The notes: a model not told the origin generated them from the letters alone. Positions 45,301-55,581 are shown, numbered from the stretch's first letter. The stretch is 64,000 bases of DNA from Limnobacter sp. MED105 (GCF_000170915.1 NZ_ABCT01000003.1:62001-126000), one strand, 5' to 3'. Numbers and translations: made by a program.

Positions 45301-46320
45301 CTACTCCGGATCCGACAAAGCCGAAGAAACCAGCTTCGATGTAATGTCAACAATAGGAATCAGTCGCTCGTAAGCCATGCGTGTGGGACCAATCACACCC
45401 AAAGTACCCACCACCTCGCCGTTCACATGGTAGGGCGCCGAAATCACGCTCATCTCTTCCATGGGCACCAGGCTGGAGTCACCACCAATAAAAATTTGCA
45501 CACCTTCGGCCCTGTTGGAGCTTTCAAGCAGGCGCAGCAACGCGGTGCGTTGCTCAAACACACCGAACATTTTTTTCAGTCGCTCCATGTCAGTCGATAA
45601 ATCTGACACATCCAGCAGTTTTCGCTCGCCCGACAACAGTACCCCATCGGCCTGACTTTCCTCGGCCTCTGTGCCCGCATTGACCGCAGCCTGCATCAAC
45701 TTACTAATATCCTGACTGATTTGGTGCAACTCCTCCGACAACCTTTGCTTGGCCTGCTGAAAACTCAAACCCGCAAAATGCTGGTTGAAAAAATTTGCAG
45801 CCATGGTCAATTCACTTTGCGTGTAAGGCTTCTCGACAATCAGGATCCGGTTTTGCACATCACCATCGGGCGTCACAATAATCAACAATACTTTTCGGTC
45901 TGAGAGGCTCAAAAACTCCACATGTCGAAACAGAGCCGCCTTTTTCGGCGCAGTGATCACCCCTGCGAACGACGACAAACTCGAAAGCAGGTTCACCGCC
46001 TTGTTCAACACACGATTAGGGTCCTCACGTTGAATACCACCACTCAATGCCGTTTGAACATCGATTGCCAAAGGCTTCACAGTGAGCAGCGAGTCCACAA
46101 ACATACGGTATCCCTGCGGAGTGGGCACACGGCCTGCCGAGGTGTGTGGGGAAACCACCAGCCGCAACTCTTCGAGATCGGCCATCACGTTTCGAATAGT
46201 GGCCGGACTCAAATCCAGAGTCGAATACCTGGACAAAGCCCTGGAACCCACCGGGTTGCCCTCTGTGATGTACCTTTCAACCAATGTTTTCAATATGGAA
46301 CGGGCGCGTTCGTCTATCAT
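45301..46320 (-). CDS. hrcA: Heat-inducible transcription repressor HrcA
   Basis: HrcA represses class I heat-shock genes by binding CIRCE. From ATG 46320 the protein is 339 residues; [18 protein letters not shown] is the conserved winged-helix start, and the further upstream ATG at 46374 overlaps the divergent nadK leader without a ribosome site. The helix-turn-helix region includes [19 protein letters not shown] and [14 protein letters not shown]. The GAF-like and insertion domains follow. I found no CIRCE element before dnaK, grpE or hrcA, so its target is probably elsewhere, such as groESL. It is divergent from nadK. Confidence 0.96.
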   Translation of the reverse strand: MIDERARSILKTLVERYITEGNPVGSRALSRYSTLDLSPATIRNVMADLEELRLVVSPHTSAGRVPTPQGYRMFVDSLLTVKPLAIDVQTALSGGIQREDPNRVLNKAVNLLSSLSSFAGVITAPKKAALFRHVEFLSLSDRKVLLIIVTPDGDVQNRILIVEKPYTQSELTMAANFFNQHFAGLSFQQAKQRLSEELHQISQDISKLMQAAVNAGTEAEESQADGVLLSGERKLLDVSDLSTDMERLKKMFGVFEQRTALLRLLESSNRAEGVQIFIGGDSSLVPMEEMSVISAPYHVNGEVVGTLGVIGPTRMAYERLIPIVDITSKLVSSALSDPE

Positions 46321-46408
46321 CAATGTCACTTCAAATGCGTGTTGCGATACGATTGGGCTTAGGATTGAAACCAAGGCTTCACTTTACGACAAAAACAGGG
46401 AATCAAGA

Positions 46409-47362
46409 ATGCCGAAACAGAAAGGGATGTGCATTGCTGTGTTTGCCAAACATGGCGCCTCCCCAAAACAGGCCATTTGGCGAAGTGTGGTTGACCTGCT
46501 GGCCGCCAACGCCTTTCATGTACTGGTGTGCGATTCCATGTTGAGCAGCGGTTCTTCCAAACAATCAAAACCAGAATGTGACCACAGCAACTTTGAGTTT
46601 GCGAATTTGGCCCTGATCAAGAAAAAAGCAAAAATCGCAGTGATCATCGGCGGTGATGGTACTTTTTTGGGTACAGCCCGTGAATTGGCAGATTCCAACA
46701 TTCCCTTGATTGGCATTAACCAAGGCCGCTTGGGTTTTCTCACCGACATTCGCCTGGACGACATCAACCCCACCCTGATAGACACCATCAACGGTCAATC
46801 GGTCTCGGAAAACCGGGCTTACCTTGAAGGTCAAATTTTGCGACAGGGCAAAGTGGTAGAAAATCACATTGCCCTGAACGACATCGTGATCAGCCGTGGC
46901 ATTGTGGGCGGTATGGTTGAACTGCGCGTGGAGGTAGACGGCACATTCATGTATGACCTGCGCGCAGACGGTCTGATTATTTCCACGCCCACTGGTTCAA
47001 CGGCCTACGCCTTGTCGGCCGATGGCCCAATTTTGCACCCCAGTCTGGCTGGCTTGCTGATTGTGCCAGTGGCCCCGCATGCGCTTACAAACCGGCCAAT
47101 TGCGTTGCCCCAACACAGCACCATCGATATTCATGTCACCGGCGGCAAGCAAACCGGCGTGCACTTTGACATGCAGTTCAATGGCCGCGCCAAAGTGGGT
47201 GACCAAATACGGATCAGGGTGTCACCACACCCAATCCAGCTTTTGCATCCGGAACGCTATGATTACTTCGCCATGCTGAGGCAAAAACTGCACTGGAGTG
47301 CAAGCCCCACAGAAGCTCCCCATAAAACTCGAGGACTCAGAGACAGCGGCCATGCTAAGTAG
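46409..47362 (+). CDS. nadK: NAD kinase
   Basis: NadK makes NADP from NAD and ATP. The open frame extends upstream to 46082, but the protein proper starts at MPKQKGMCIAVFAKHG, where ATG 46409 has an AGGGA ribosome site; this gives 317 residues, near the usual length. The diacylglycerol-kinase-like motif GGDGTFLGTARELA carries the catalytic Asp. NDIVISRG and LIISTPTGSTAYALSADGP are further NadK signatures. It is divergent from hrcA and overlaps recN by 11 bases. Confidence 0.97.
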   Translation: MPKQKGMCIAVFAKHGASPKQAIWRSVVDLLAANAFHVLVCDSMLSSGSSKQSKPECDHSNFEFANLALIKKKAKIAVIIGGDGTFLGTARELADSNIPLIGINQGRLGFLTDIRLDDINPTLIDTINGQSVSENRAYLEGQILRQGKVVENHIALNDIVISRGIVGGMVELRVEVDGTFMYDLRADGLIISTPTGSTAYALSADGPILHPSLAGLLIVPVAPHALTNRPIALPQHSTIDIHVTGGKQTGVHFDMQFNGRAKVGDQIRIRVSPHPIQLLHPERYDYFAMLRQKLHWSASPTEAPHKTRGLRDSGHAK

Positions 47363-49007
47363 TTTGACCATTCAAGATTTTGTTATTGTCGACAAGCTCG
47401 ACTTGCATTTCGCACCCGGTATGTCAGTGCTGTCCGGCGAAACCGGCGCTGGCAAATCCATTTTGATTGACGCGCTGTCGCTGTGCCTGGGTGCGCGTGC
47501 CGACGCCTCGCAAGTTCGGGAAGGTTGCGAACGCGCCAACATTACTGCAGTGTTCGAACTGAACCCAGCTGCCAAAGCCATACTCGATGAGCAATCGATT
47601 GATTGCAGCGAGGGCGAGATGCACTTGCGACGCGCCATCGAATCGAATGGCCGGTCAAAAGCCTACATCAACGGCACACCTGTACCTGCCAGCACCCTGA
47701 AAGAATTGTCTGAAACCCTGATCGACATTCATGGGCAACATGCTTTTCAAACGCTGGCAAAGCCCGGGGAACAACTGCGCTTATTGGACGACTTCGGTCA
47801 ACACAACGCCCTGATTCAGGCCACAACCCAAACTTATTCCCGATTGAGGAATTCTGAAAAAGCCCTGAAACAGGCCCAAAGCAGCCAAGAGGACCGGGCC
47901 GCGCGGCTTGAAAACTTGCAGTGGAAACTGGACTCGCTGAGCAAAGTAGCCCCCAAAGCGGGCGAATGGGAAACTTTGAGCAATGACTTCGACCGTTTAA
48001 GCCATGGCGCTGAATTGATCGAAGGCACACAGCATGCAAGTGATGTGTTGTCGCAAAATGAAAACGCCCTGCTTGATCAATTGACCCAAGTGATCGAGAA
48101 GCTCAGTCACCTCAGTACCCGCGACCCTGCACTCGAAGGTGTTGTGAAAACATTGTCTGAGGGCGAAATATTAATTCGGGAGGCCAGCTACGATCTGGGC
48201 AACTACCTGAAACACAACGACCTTGACCCCGACACACTGGCTGAAGTGGAAGCGCGCATGTCGCTTTGGCATGAAACTGCTCGCAAACTGCGCATTCAGC
48301 CCGAAACACTGCACACAGAAATGGAGAGTGTACAAGCCGAAATCAAAGGGCTTGAGGAAGGTTTTGATGTTGAAAAGCTTCAGAAAGAACTGACCAGCGC
48401 GCGGCAAGCCTATGAAACACAAGCCGAACTGCTCACAACGGCTCGCAAGAAAGCTGCCCAGGCCTTGTCAAAACGAGTCACAGAATCTATGCAAACACTC
48501 AGCATGCAGGGTGGTGTGTTTGTCGTGGATGTGTCTGGGAGCGAACCATCAGCCAAGGGCAGCGACACCATTGAATTCCGCGTGGCAGGGCACCCTGGGG
48601 TTACACCTCAAGCCATTCAAAAAGTGGCCTCGGGTGGCGAACTTGCACGCATCAGCCTGGCGATTACAGTTAATACCGTTGAAAGCACACCGGTACCTAC
48701 CCTGATTTTCGACGAGGTTGATAGCGGCATTGGCGGCGCAGTTGCTGAAACCGTGGGGCGTTACCTTCGCCTGTTGGCCGCGAATAAACAGGTGCTGTGC
48801 GTAACCCACCTGCCTCAAGTAGCGGCCCAAGGCCACAACCATTTTCAGGTCAGCAAAGACATTTCAGCGCAAACAACACGCTCAAAAATTGTGCAATTGG
48901 AGTCAAAGGCGCGAGTAGAAGAAATTGCAAGAATGCTGGGCGGGCAGGTGATCACCGAGGCCACACGCACTGCGGCGCATGAAATGATTGCCTCGGCAAA
49001 CAGTTAA
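47352..49007 (+). CDS. recN: DNA repair protein RecN
   Basis: RecN is an SMC-like ATPase in double-strand break repair. From ATG 47352 the protein is 551 residues. Walker A SGETGAGKSI is near residue 30, the N-terminal strand being LTIQDFVIVDKLDL. Two long coiled-coil arms occupy about residues 150-385. The C-terminal head has SGGELARISLAI and Walker B LIFDEVDSGIGG. Its start lies inside the end of nadK, so the two are likely translated together. No SOS box was recognised in the upstream coding sequence. It converges on fur with a 2-bp gap and no intervening terminator. Confidence 0.97.
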   Translation: MLSSLTIQDFVIVDKLDLHFAPGMSVLSGETGAGKSILIDALSLCLGARADASQVREGCERANITAVFELNPAAKAILDEQSIDCSEGEMHLRRAIESNGRSKAYINGTPVPASTLKELSETLIDIHGQHAFQTLAKPGEQLRLLDDFGQHNALIQATTQTYSRLRNSEKALKQAQSSQEDRAARLENLQWKLDSLSKVAPKAGEWETLSNDFDRLSHGAELIEGTQHASDVLSQNENALLDQLTQVIEKLSHLSTRDPALEGVVKTLSEGEILIREASYDLGNYLKHNDLDPDTLAEVEARMSLWHETARKLRIQPETLHTEMESVQAEIKGLEEGFDVEKLQKELTSARQAYETQAELLTTARKKAAQALSKRVTESMQTLSMQGGVFVVDVSGSEPSAKGSDTIEFRVAGHPGVTPQAIQKVASGGELARISLAITVNTVESTPVPTLIFDEVDSGIGGAVAETVGRYLRLLAANKQVLCVTHLPQVAAQGHNHFQVSKDISAQTTRSKIVQLESKARVEEIARMLGGQVITEATRTAAHEMIASANS

Positions 49008-49009
49008 AT

Positions 49010-49438
49010 TTATTTTCGTTTGTTTTCGCAGTCTTTTTTGGTGCAGGAGCCATAAAGAGAAAGTGCATGATCGTGGAGTTCAAACCCTCGGTCTTTGGCA
49101 ATCATTTTTTGGCGACGCTCAATTTCTTCGTCAAAAAACTCCACTACTTTGCCGCACTGCACGCACACCAAATGGTCATGGTGAGCCCCTTCATTCAGCT
49201 CAAACACAGACTTTCCGGTCTCAAAGTGTTGGCGTGCCAGTAAACCAGCTTGTTCAAACTGCGTTAAAACCCGGTAAACAGTGGCCAAGCCAATGTCTAG
49301 GTCTTCTTGAAGCAACAGTTTGTAAACGTCTTCAGCACTGAGGTGACGGTGTTGCCCGCTCTGGAACAACTCCAGAATTTTCATTCGTGGCAGCGTTGCC
49401 TTTAAACCAATGCTTTTGAGATCCGTTGCTGTAGTCAT
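49010..49438 (-). CDS. fur: Ferric uptake regulator
   Basis: Fur is an iron-sensing repressor. From ATG 49438 the protein is 142 residues; the open frame continues upstream to 49561 but the conserved start is [20 protein letters not shown]. The winged helix contains [23 protein letters not shown]. Metal sites are HHDHLVC and the Cys pair CVQCGKV, with a later C-x(4)-C in SCTKKDC. It is divergent from bamE, a common pairing in betaproteobacteria. An AT-rich TTATGATAA lies in the intergenic region but is only half a Fur box. Confidence 0.97.
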   Translation of the reverse strand: MTTATDLKSIGLKATLPRMKILELFQSGQHRHLSAEDVYKLLLQEDLDIGLATVYRVLTQFEQAGLLARQHFETGKSVFELNEGAHHDHLVCVQCGKVVEFFDEEIERRQKMIAKDRGFELHDHALSLYGSCTKKDCENKRK

Positions 49439-49560
49439 GAGTTTGGTACCATTCTGAGGCTTAATCGAGTTCAAGTAGCTTATGATAACGCCTTTGCAGG
49501 ACATGTTAGCGCACCGAATAAGGTACTCTGTTCCCACTTCACATGCGAATTCACAAAACA

Positions 49561-50052
49561 ATGCGTATTTTACGACTGAATTTGATTCTTTGCTCGGCCT
49601 TGGCTCTAGGGCTGTCCGCGTGTTCCATTATCCCGGACAACTACGTACCTTCTTTCGTCAAACCCTACAAGTTTGATATTCAACAGGGTAACTTCATCAC
49701 CCAGCAAGATGTTGCCAGGCTGCAGGTGGGCATGTCCAAAGAACAGGTGCGCTTTATCCTGGGCACTCCCTTGCTGAACGACGCCTTTCACGCCAACCGC
49801 TGGGATTACGTTTACCGCTTATTACGAGCCGACGGTCAAACTACACAATCGCGCTACACCGTGATTTTTGAGAACGAACGCGTGGCCCGCCATGGCGGTG
49901 AAAACCTTCCGGCAAGTCCTACCGATTTGTTGGGCCCGGACAGCACAACCAAAGTGCCGACTGAGCCATTGCCCTCGGAAAAACCAGCCGAAGACATCAA
50001 GGACGCCGAATCTGCCGTAGGCGGCACAGAACGCGCACCCGTACTTAAATAA
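49561..50052 (+). CDS. bamE: Outer membrane assembly lipoprotein BamE
   Basis: BamE (SmpA/OmlA) supports the BAM beta-barrel assembly complex. From ATG 49561 the protein is 163 residues; ATG 49543 adds six. The N-terminus is a lipoprotein signal ending LGLSACS, with Cys acylated. The conserved domain is [16 protein letters not shown], then [19 protein letters not shown] and WDYVYRL. The C-terminal 50 residues after the domain are a polar, Pro/Glu-rich extension. It lies 6 bp before dapB and is divergent from fur. Confidence 0.95.
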   Translation: MRILRLNLILCSALALGLSACSIIPDNYVPSFVKPYKFDIQQGNFITQQDVARLQVGMSKEQVRFILGTPLLNDAFHANRWDYVYRLLRADGQTTQSRYTVIFENERVARHGGENLPASPTDLLGPDSTTKVPTEPLPSEKPAEDIKDAESAVGGTERAPVLK

Positions 50053-50058
50053 AAAGCC

Positions 50059-50877
50059 ATGACCAAGCCACTTCAAATTGCAATAGCCGGCGCCAGTGGG
50101 CGCATGGGAAAAACATTGATCGAAGCCATTTTGAACCACCCCGACTGCGAACTTGCTGGCGCTTTTGATCAGGCTGACTCACCCAGCATTGGTCGTGATG
50201 CCGGCGACTTCATGGGTATCTCATCGGGTGTGCTGGTGACTGACAACACAGACGCTGCATTGAGCAATGCCGATGTATTAATCGACTTCACCCGTCCGGA
50301 AGGTACTTTGCATCACTTGGCCCTGTGCGAGAAGCACGGCGTAAAGGCTGTGATCGGCACCACCGGGTTTGAACCCAAGCAACTGGAAGCACTGAAAAAA
50401 GCAGCCGAGAAAGTAGCCATGGTGTGGTCTCCCAATATGGCGGTCGGCGTGAATGCCACGTTCAAGTTGCTGGAAGTGGCCGCAAAAATTTTGTCCCAAG
50501 GTTATGACATTGAAGTCATCGAAGCCCACCACAGCAAGAAAGTGGATGCACCATCCGGCACTGCGCTGCGCATGGGTGAGGTGATTGCCAAAGGCTTGGG
50601 GGTTGATCTTCAAGAGGTAGGCGTGTTTGCCCGAGAAGGAATTACCGGCGAGCGCAAGGCTGGCACCATTGGTTTTTCGACCATCCGCGGAGGCGACATT
50701 GTCGGCGACCACACCGTACTTTTTGCCGGTATTGGTGAACGAATTGAAATTACACACAAGTCATCAAGCCGTATGACTTATGCACAAGGCTCAATTCGCG
50801 CAGCCCAGTTTTTGATTGGTCATGAAAAAGGTTTGTTTGACATGCAAGACGTGTTGGGCTTGAAAACTTTGTTTTAA
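50059..50877 (+). CDS. dapB: 4-hydroxy-tetrahydrodipicolinate reductase
   Basis: DapB reduces 4-hydroxy-tetrahydrodipicolinate in the lysine and diaminopimelate pathway. The protein is 272 residues. The nucleotide-binding motif [12 protein letters not shown] is at the N-terminus, [11 protein letters not shown] follows, and the catalytic region [20 protein letters not shown] holds the His and Lys. It ends in DVLGLKTLF. The gene is just downstream of bamE and probably shares its transcript. The following 105 bp lead into the zap genes and contain a small TCGGG/CCCGA hairpin at 50950-50967. Confidence 0.98.
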   Translation: MTKPLQIAIAGASGRMGKTLIEAILNHPDCELAGAFDQADSPSIGRDAGDFMGISSGVLVTDNTDAALSNADVLIDFTRPEGTLHHLALCEKHGVKAVIGTTGFEPKQLEALKKAAEKVAMVWSPNMAVGVNATFKLLEVAAKILSQGYDIEVIEAHHSKKVDAPSGTALRMGEVIAKGLGVDLQEVGVFAREGITGERKAGTIGFSTIRGGDIVGDHTVLFAGIGERIEITHKSSSRMTYAQGSIRAAQFLIGHEKGLFDMQDVLGLKTLF

Positions 50878-50982
50878 CCTAAAGCGAAACTGTAGTAGAT
50901 TGCCGTAAGCAACTGTATAGTCTAGTTAAAATACCAACAACAGCAACCCTCGGGAATTATTACCCGAAGATGGAGCCAGCCA

Positions 50983-51210
50983 ATGACGCAATCACTGCTT
51001 GCGAAACTCGACGAACTTCAAGTCAAAGTGTCCAGCCTGGCCAAGGCCCTTGAGCAAAGCCGGTTTGACGCCAAGTCGGCCAAGGAACAAGTTGAAGCCC
51101 TGCGCCGGGAGAATGAATTACTTCACAAGAAAGTGAATCATGCACAAGGTCAAATCAACCAAATGCTGAATCAATGGTTCCCAGAACTTGAATTGAACTC
51201 GGAGGAATAA
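50983..51210 (+). CDS. Small coiled-coil protein, ZapB-like
   Basis: The protein is 75 residues, almost entirely coiled coil (LDELQVKVSSLAKALEQSR, EQVEALRRENELLHKKVN). It fits the short ZapB-like proteins encoded just before zapA in many proteobacteria and thought to act with ZapA at the division ring; this link comes from position and fold. GGAG lies 8 bases before the ATG. zapA starts directly after its stop codon. Confidence 0.75.
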   Translation: MTQSLLAKLDELQVKVSSLAKALEQSRFDAKSAKEQVEALRRENELLHKKVNHAQGQINQMLNQWFPELELNSEE

Positions 51211-51546
51211 TTGGAAGCACTTGACGTGAAAATTATGGGGCGGGAGTTCCGTATCGCCTGCAAGCCCGAGGAACGTGCCGCCTTGCAGCAGGCCGTAAAC
51301 ATAGTAGAAACAAAAATGTCCAGCATTCGCAACACGGGCAAGGTTGTTGGACTCGATAAAATTGCTGTCATGGCAGCCTTGCAGATTGCCCATGAATCGC
51401 TCGTTGGTAGTAACCCTTCCAACCCTGTTTTAGGACTGGACATTGAGACGATTGAGCGTAAAATCGAGGCTATCGAGCAAATGGTAGATGGCAGCCTAAA
51501 TAACCCGGGCGCAAGTAAACCCAAAAACGCCGACTTGTTCGAGTAA
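51211..51546 (+). CDS. zapA: Cell division protein ZapA
   Basis: ZapA bundles FtsZ filaments. The protein is 111 residues starting at TTG 51211, with GGAGG 5 bases upstream and no gap after the previous stop codon. The ZapA domain is LDVKIMGREFRIACKPEERAAL, then a coiled coil (IVETKMSSIRNTGKVVGLDKIAVMAALQIAHE). The C-terminal tail is polar. It is followed by 6S RNA, the conserved zapA-ssrS order of proteobacteria. Confidence 0.94.
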   Translation: MEALDVKIMGREFRIACKPEERAALQQAVNIVETKMSSIRNTGKVVGLDKIAVMAALQIAHESLVGSNPSNPVLGLDIETIERKIEAIEQMVDGSLNNPGASKPKNADLFE

Positions 51547-51561
51547 AGAATTTTGTTTTAT

Positions 51562-51733
51562 CTCTGCCGTGTCTGTATTGGTCAGTATTCCGTGAACCAA
51601 TATCTGTGATCCCGGTTGCGGATTTTTCAGGGTCGGTGTGATTCCCTCTTAGTCAGGGAAACCTAAAGACCCTAACACTGCGACCCACTTGAACCTTAGG
51701 TTCAGGGATCGGGCCAGTATGGCATCGGCAGAG
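51562..51733 (+). ncRNA. ssrS: 6S RNA
   Basis: 6S RNA binds sigma-70 RNA polymerase holoenzyme in stationary phase by mimicking open promoter DNA. It is identified by position directly after zapA, length of about 172 nt, and a closing stem CTCTGCCG (51562-51569) with CGGCAGAG (51726-51733). TATTGGTC near the 5' side pairs with GGGCCAGTA near the 3' side. The central part can form the long, interrupted hairpin with a purine-rich bubble. Exact ends are estimated from the stem. Confidence 0.85.
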
Positions 51734-51745
51734 ACCCCATACCGG

Positions 51746-51780
51746 GGCGATTGAACCCATGTTCAATCGCCTCTTTTTTT
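51746..51780 (+). terminator. Intrinsic terminator after 6S RNA
   Basis: A perfect 11-bp stem GGCGATTGAAC/GTTCAATCGCC with CCAT loop is followed by a T run. It lies 13 bp past the 6S closing stem. Confidence 0.95.
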
Positions 51781-51815
51781 ATTCAAATCAACTTAAACCC
51801 AATAATTCAATCACC

Positions 51816-52628
51816 ATGTTCGATCCGGTTTTCATTGTTTCTCTGCTTGTTTTGGGCGTAGTCAGCGGCGTATTGGCTGGCTTGTTGGGTATTGGTGGTG
51901 GCATGCTGCTGGTGCCCTTTCTCACCTTCCTGATGGTAAGCCAAGGCGTGCCGGTAGAGCATGTGGTTCACTCCTCGATTGCAACCTCCCTGGCCATTAT
52001 CATGTTCACCAGCATTTCGAGCATGCGTGCACACCACAAGGCAGGCGCAGTGCGGTGGGACATCGTGAAATTCCTGACCCCCGGTATTCTCATCGGCGGG
52101 TTTGCCGGGTCAAAAGTGGTCTCGTATTTACCGACCAAAGAACTGGCTCTGGTATTTGGTGCGTTCGTCATTTTTTCCGCCTACCAAATGTATGCCGACA
52201 AAAAACCCAAACCCACCCGCACTTTGCCCGGAAAAACAGGGCTGGCAGCCGTGGGCAGCTTGATTGGTGCGGCCTCTGCAATTGTAGGCGCCGGTGGCGG
52301 ATTCTTGTCGGTGCCCTTTATGGTGTGGAGCAATATCAATCTGCGCAATGCGGTCGCCACCTCAGCGGCACTGGGCTTTCCGATTGCAGTGTTTTCAAGT
52401 GTCGCTTATGTGATCAACGGCCAACATTTGCAAGGCATGCCAACCGGATCATTGGGCTATGTGTATTTACCCGCCGTGGGGTGCGTCGCGGCGATGAGTG
52501 TGCTGTTTGCCCCATACGGAGCAAGGCTGGCGCACACCCTGCCCGTCAAAAAGATCAAACGCATTTTCGCTCTTTTACTTTCTTTTATTGCACTGTCGAT
52601 GATTTACAAGGCGGTTACGGGTTTCTGA
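51816..52628 (+). CDS. TSUP-family (TauE/SafE) membrane permease
   Basis: It is a predicted inner-membrane anion exporter or importer of the TauE/SafE family; substrates include sulfite, sulfoacetate and other organic anions. From ATG 51816 the protein is 270 residues; the upstream ATG 51759 lies in the 6S terminator and is rejected. Two family glycine motifs are visible, GIGGGMLLVP near residue 25 and GAGGGFLSVP at the start of the second half, with about eight hydrophobic segments. It converges on lgt with 7 bp between them. No sulfur-metabolism genes are adjacent. Confidence 0.88.
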   Translation: MFDPVFIVSLLVLGVVSGVLAGLLGIGGGMLLVPFLTFLMVSQGVPVEHVVHSSIATSLAIIMFTSISSMRAHHKAGAVRWDIVKFLTPGILIGGFAGSKVVSYLPTKELALVFGAFVIFSAYQMYADKKPKPTRTLPGKTGLAAVGSLIGAASAIVGAGGGFLSVPFMVWSNINLRNAVATSAALGFPIAVFSSVAYVINGQHLQGMPTGSLGYVYLPAVGCVAAMSVLFAPYGARLAHTLPVKKIKRIFALLLSFIALSMIYKAVTGF

Positions 52629-52635
52629 GTTCGCG

Positions 52636-53484
52636 TTACTTGCTACGCTTGCTGCCCTTGCCAGCTTTGGCTTGGGCGGCTTCCAGCGCTGTCATGGTTT
52701 CAAGTCCAGTAGGCTTGTTTTTTGACCAAGCCAACAAGGCAAATCCACCCAGAATCATGGGCACGCACAACCATTGCCCCATCGACAATCCCAGAGAAAG
52801 CGTGCCCAAAAACCGGTCCGGTTCCCGCGCATACTCCACTACAAAACGAGCTGCGCCGTAGCCAATCAAAAACCAGGCAGACACTGCTGCACGCGGACGG
52901 GGTTTGCTTGCAAACCACCAAAGACCGATGAACAAGGCGATGCCTTCCAGGCTCATTTGATACAACTGCGATGGGTGGCGCGCAATGGCGTCACCGGCCT
53001 GTGGAAACACAACACCCCACCAACCATCGGTTGGGCGCCCCCACAACTCGCCGTTGATAAAGTTGCCCAAGCGCCCCAAGGCCAAACCAATGGGCACTGC
53101 TGGCGCGACAAAATCCATCACATCAAAAAACTTCCAGCCTTTGTAGCTGCCGTACACAAAACACACCAGCAACACGCCCAAAAAGCCGCCATGAAAAGAC
53201 ATACCGCCTTCCCAAATTGCGAGAATCTCGCCCGGGTTGGCCATGTAATAGTCGGGTTTGTAGAAAAACACATAGCCCAAGCGCCCCCCCAGAATGACCC
53301 CCAAGACGGCCCAGGTCAGCATATTGTCCACATCAGACATTTTGATGGCCGGGAACAAATGCAAACGACGTTTGGCCAGCATGATGAAAGCCACAAAGGC
53401 GAGCAAATACATCAAGCCATACCAGCGAATGGCCACAGGACCGATCGAGATGGCAATCGGATCAAATTCAGGATGAACAAACAT
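52636..53484 (-). CDS. lgt: Prolipoprotein diacylglyceryl transferase
   Basis: Lgt moves diacylglycerol from phosphatidylglycerol to the lipobox Cys of prolipoproteins in the inner membrane. The protein is 282 residues. Signature parts are [12 protein letters not shown] (catalytic His region) and [15 protein letters not shown], plus the HPSQLYQ segment. There are about seven membrane segments and a Lys-rich C-terminus. It acts on lipoproteins such as BamE and the hydrolase at 14614. It is monocistronic on the - strand, divergent from ilvD. Confidence 0.97.
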   Translation of the reverse strand: MFVHPEFDPIAISIGPVAIRWYGLMYLLAFVAFIMLAKRRLHLFPAIKMSDVDNMLTWAVLGVILGGRLGYVFFYKPDYYMANPGEILAIWEGGMSFHGGFLGVLLVCFVYGSYKGWKFFDVMDFVAPAVPIGLALGRLGNFINGELWGRPTDGWWGVVFPQAGDAIARHPSQLYQMSLEGIALFIGLWWFASKPRPRAAVSAWFLIGYGAARFVVEYAREPDRFLGTLSLGLSMGQWLCVPMILGGFALLAWSKNKPTGLETMTALEAAQAKAGKGSKRSK

Positions 53485-53627
53485 GGAGCGCCCGGGTAAT
53501 TAAAACTGCTCAATTGTACTGCCCTAGGGACTACCCTTTGATGAATGAGTGCCTTCAAGCGCCCAGCGGTGCACCATAAAATGGTAAATTCTCGTTTTGA
53601 ATCAAAATCCACCAGCGAGCTTTTGCA

Positions 53628-55316
53628 ATGAGCATCAATCGACGTTCCAAGAACATTACCCAGGGCGTGGCCCGTTCGCCCAACCGCGCGATGTATTTCG
53701 CCATGGGTTACAAAGACGAAGACTTCAATAACCCCATGATTGGCATTGCCAATGGCCATTCCACGATCACGCCTTGCAACAGCGGCTTGCAGCCTTTGGC
53801 AGATGCGGCTGTGAAAGCAGTGAAAGAGGCTGGTGGCAATCCACAAATTTTCGGCACCCCCACCATCTCCGATGGCATGAGCATGGGCACCGAAGGCATG
53901 AAGTATTCACTGGTCAGCCGCGAGGTCATCGCGGACTGCATCGAAACTGCGGTACAGGGCCAGTGGATGGACGGCGTGTTGGTGATCGGCGGCTGCGACA
54001 AGAACATGCCCGGCGGCATGATCGGCATGGCCCGCATGAACGTGCCAGGCATTTACGTTTATGGCGGCACTATCAAGCCGGGGCGTTACAAAGGCAAAGA
54101 CCTGACCATTGTGTCTGCCTTCGAAGCCGTGGGCGAATTCACGGCTGGCCGCATGAGCGAGGAAGACTTCAAGGGTATAGAGAAGAACGCCTGCCCGAGT
54201 TCCGGTTCCTGTGGTGGCATGTACACCGCCAACACCATGAGCTCGGCATTCGAAGCTTTGGGCATGAGCCTGCCCTACTCCAGCACCATGTCGAACATTG
54301 ACGCAGAGAAAGTCACTTCAACTGAAGAGTCCGCTCGCGTCTTGATCGAAGCGGTTCGCAACGACTTGAAGCCCCGCGACATCATCACCAAGAAGTCGAT
54401 TGAAAATGCTGTGGCCGTGCTGATGGCCACCGGTGGTTCCACCAACGCGGTACTGCACTTCCTGGCCATTGCAAAAGCAGCAGATGTGGCCTGGAGCTAC
54501 GAAGACTTTGAACGCGTGCGCTTGCGCACACCAGTCATTTGCAACCTGAAGCCTTCTGGCCAATACGTTGCCACTGACCTGCACGATGCCGGTGGTATTC
54601 CACAAGTCATGAAAATTTTGTTGGATGCGGGCCTGTTGCATGGCGATTGCATCACCATCACTGGCAAAACCATTGCAGAAACCCTGGCCGATATTCCTTC
54701 AGTGCCCCGCGCGGATCAAAACGTGATCATGCCGATCGAAAAAGCCCTGTACAAGCAAGGCCACTTGGCGATTCTGAAAGGCAACCTGGCACCCGAAGGT
54801 GCTGTGGCCAAGATCACAGGCCTCAAAAACCCTGTAATTACCGGACCAGCCAAGGTTTTTGACGACGAGCAAAGCGCGATGGACGCAATTTTGGGCGACA
54901 AGATCAAAGACGGCGACGTGATTATTCTTCGCTACTTGGGCCCCAAAGGCGGTCCAGGCATGCCGGAAATGTTGGCCCCAACCTCGGCAATTATTGGCAA
55001 GGGCTTGGGAGAAACAGTCGGCCTGATCACCGACGGCCGCTTTTCCGGTGGCACCTGGGGTATGGTGGTCGGCCACGTTGCGCCAGAGGCCTACGTTGGC
55101 GGCCCGATCGCGCTGATCAAGGAAGGTGACTCCATCACGATGGACGCACATCAGAAATTGTTACAGATCAACGTGAGCGAGGAAGAACTGGCGAAGCGTC
55201 GTGAAAGTTGGGTAAAACCCAAGCCACGCTACACCACTGGTGTGCTGGCCAAATTCGCAGCCTTGGCCAGTAGCGCCAGCAAGGGTGCAGTCACCGATGG
55301 CGATCTCGACCTCTAA
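53628..55316 (+). CDS. ilvD: Dihydroxy-acid dehydratase
   Basis: IlvD dehydrates dihydroxy acids to the 2-oxo acid precursors of valine, leucine and isoleucine, using an iron-sulfur cluster. The protein is 562 residues, the shorter IlvD form. The cluster-ligand motifs are [16 protein letters not shown] and [16 protein letters not shown]; a late segment [12 protein letters not shown] carries the substrate-binding Ser. A good terminator follows at 55342-55374. The 143-bp lgt-ilvD gap shows no attenuator peptide or T-box that I recognise. Confidence 0.98.
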   Translation: MSINRRSKNITQGVARSPNRAMYFAMGYKDEDFNNPMIGIANGHSTITPCNSGLQPLADAAVKAVKEAGGNPQIFGTPTISDGMSMGTEGMKYSLVSREVIADCIETAVQGQWMDGVLVIGGCDKNMPGGMIGMARMNVPGIYVYGGTIKPGRYKGKDLTIVSAFEAVGEFTAGRMSEEDFKGIEKNACPSSGSCGGMYTANTMSSAFEALGMSLPYSSTMSNIDAEKVTSTEESARVLIEAVRNDLKPRDIITKKSIENAVAVLMATGGSTNAVLHFLAIAKAADVAWSYEDFERVRLRTPVICNLKPSGQYVATDLHDAGGIPQVMKILLDAGLLHGDCITITGKTIAETLADIPSVPRADQNVIMPIEKALYKQGHLAILKGNLAPEGAVAKITGLKNPVITGPAKVFDDEQSAMDAILGDKIKDGDVIILRYLGPKGGPGMPEMLAPTSAIIGKGLGETVGLITDGRFSGGTWGMVVGHVAPEAYVGGPIALIKEGDSITMDAHQKLLQINVSEEELAKRRESWVKPKPRYTTGVLAKFAALASSASKGAVTDGDLDL

Positions 55317-55329
55317 ACCACCCAGCGAT

Positions 55330-55581
55330 TTATTTAAACGGAAAACCCCGGCGTTGTCGTCGGGGTTTTTTATTTTGAAGATGTCGAATCCTCGCCTCTA
55401 GCTGGCGCCTTCTAAACTGCTGTCGGCGAACATCCAGGCCAAGCCAAGGCTCGAAAAGTTCAAACCAGCAAATGGCCATGAGAAACGGCAAAGCGATGGA
55501 AAACCACTCCCAATTGATCACAGGATGCACACCGCCAAGTTTCATTGTGAGCAAAAGGATGCCCAGAAGGATAAAAATCAT
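55330..55581 (-). CDS. Small Trp-rich membrane protein (TIGR04438-like)
   Basis: The protein is 83 residues: a hydrophobic N-terminal helix (MIFILLGILLLTMKLGGV), a short loop, a Trp-rich second hydrophobic segment (NWEWFSIALPFLMAICWFELF), then a very basic C-terminus (RRQQFRRRQLEAR). It matches my memory of the small Trp-rich family TIGR04438 in Burkholderiales. It is convergent with ilvD and its 3' end overlaps the ilvD terminator region. Function unknown; two inner-membrane segments with a cytoplasmic basic tail are likely. Confidence 0.7.
   Translation of the reverse strand: MIFILLGILLLTMKLGGVHPVINWEWFSIALPFLMAICWFELFEPWLGLDVRRQQFRRRQLEARIRHLQNKKPRRQRRGFPFK
55342..55374 (+). terminator. 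Intrinsic terminator after ilvD
   Basis: AAACCCCG and CGGGGTTT form an 8-bp stem closed by a GCGTTGTCGT loop and followed by a T run. It lies 26 bp after the ilvD stop codon and inside the 3' end of the convergent small Trp-rich gene. Confidence 0.88.

Noticed and set aside
46082-46408. N-terminal extension of nadK
   Set aside because: It lies antisense to the start of hrcA, has no NAD kinase similarity, and the conserved start with ribosome site is at 46409.
51759-51815. Upstream start of the TSUP permease
   Set aside because: The ATG lies inside the 6S terminator hairpin; the conserved membrane start is at 51816.
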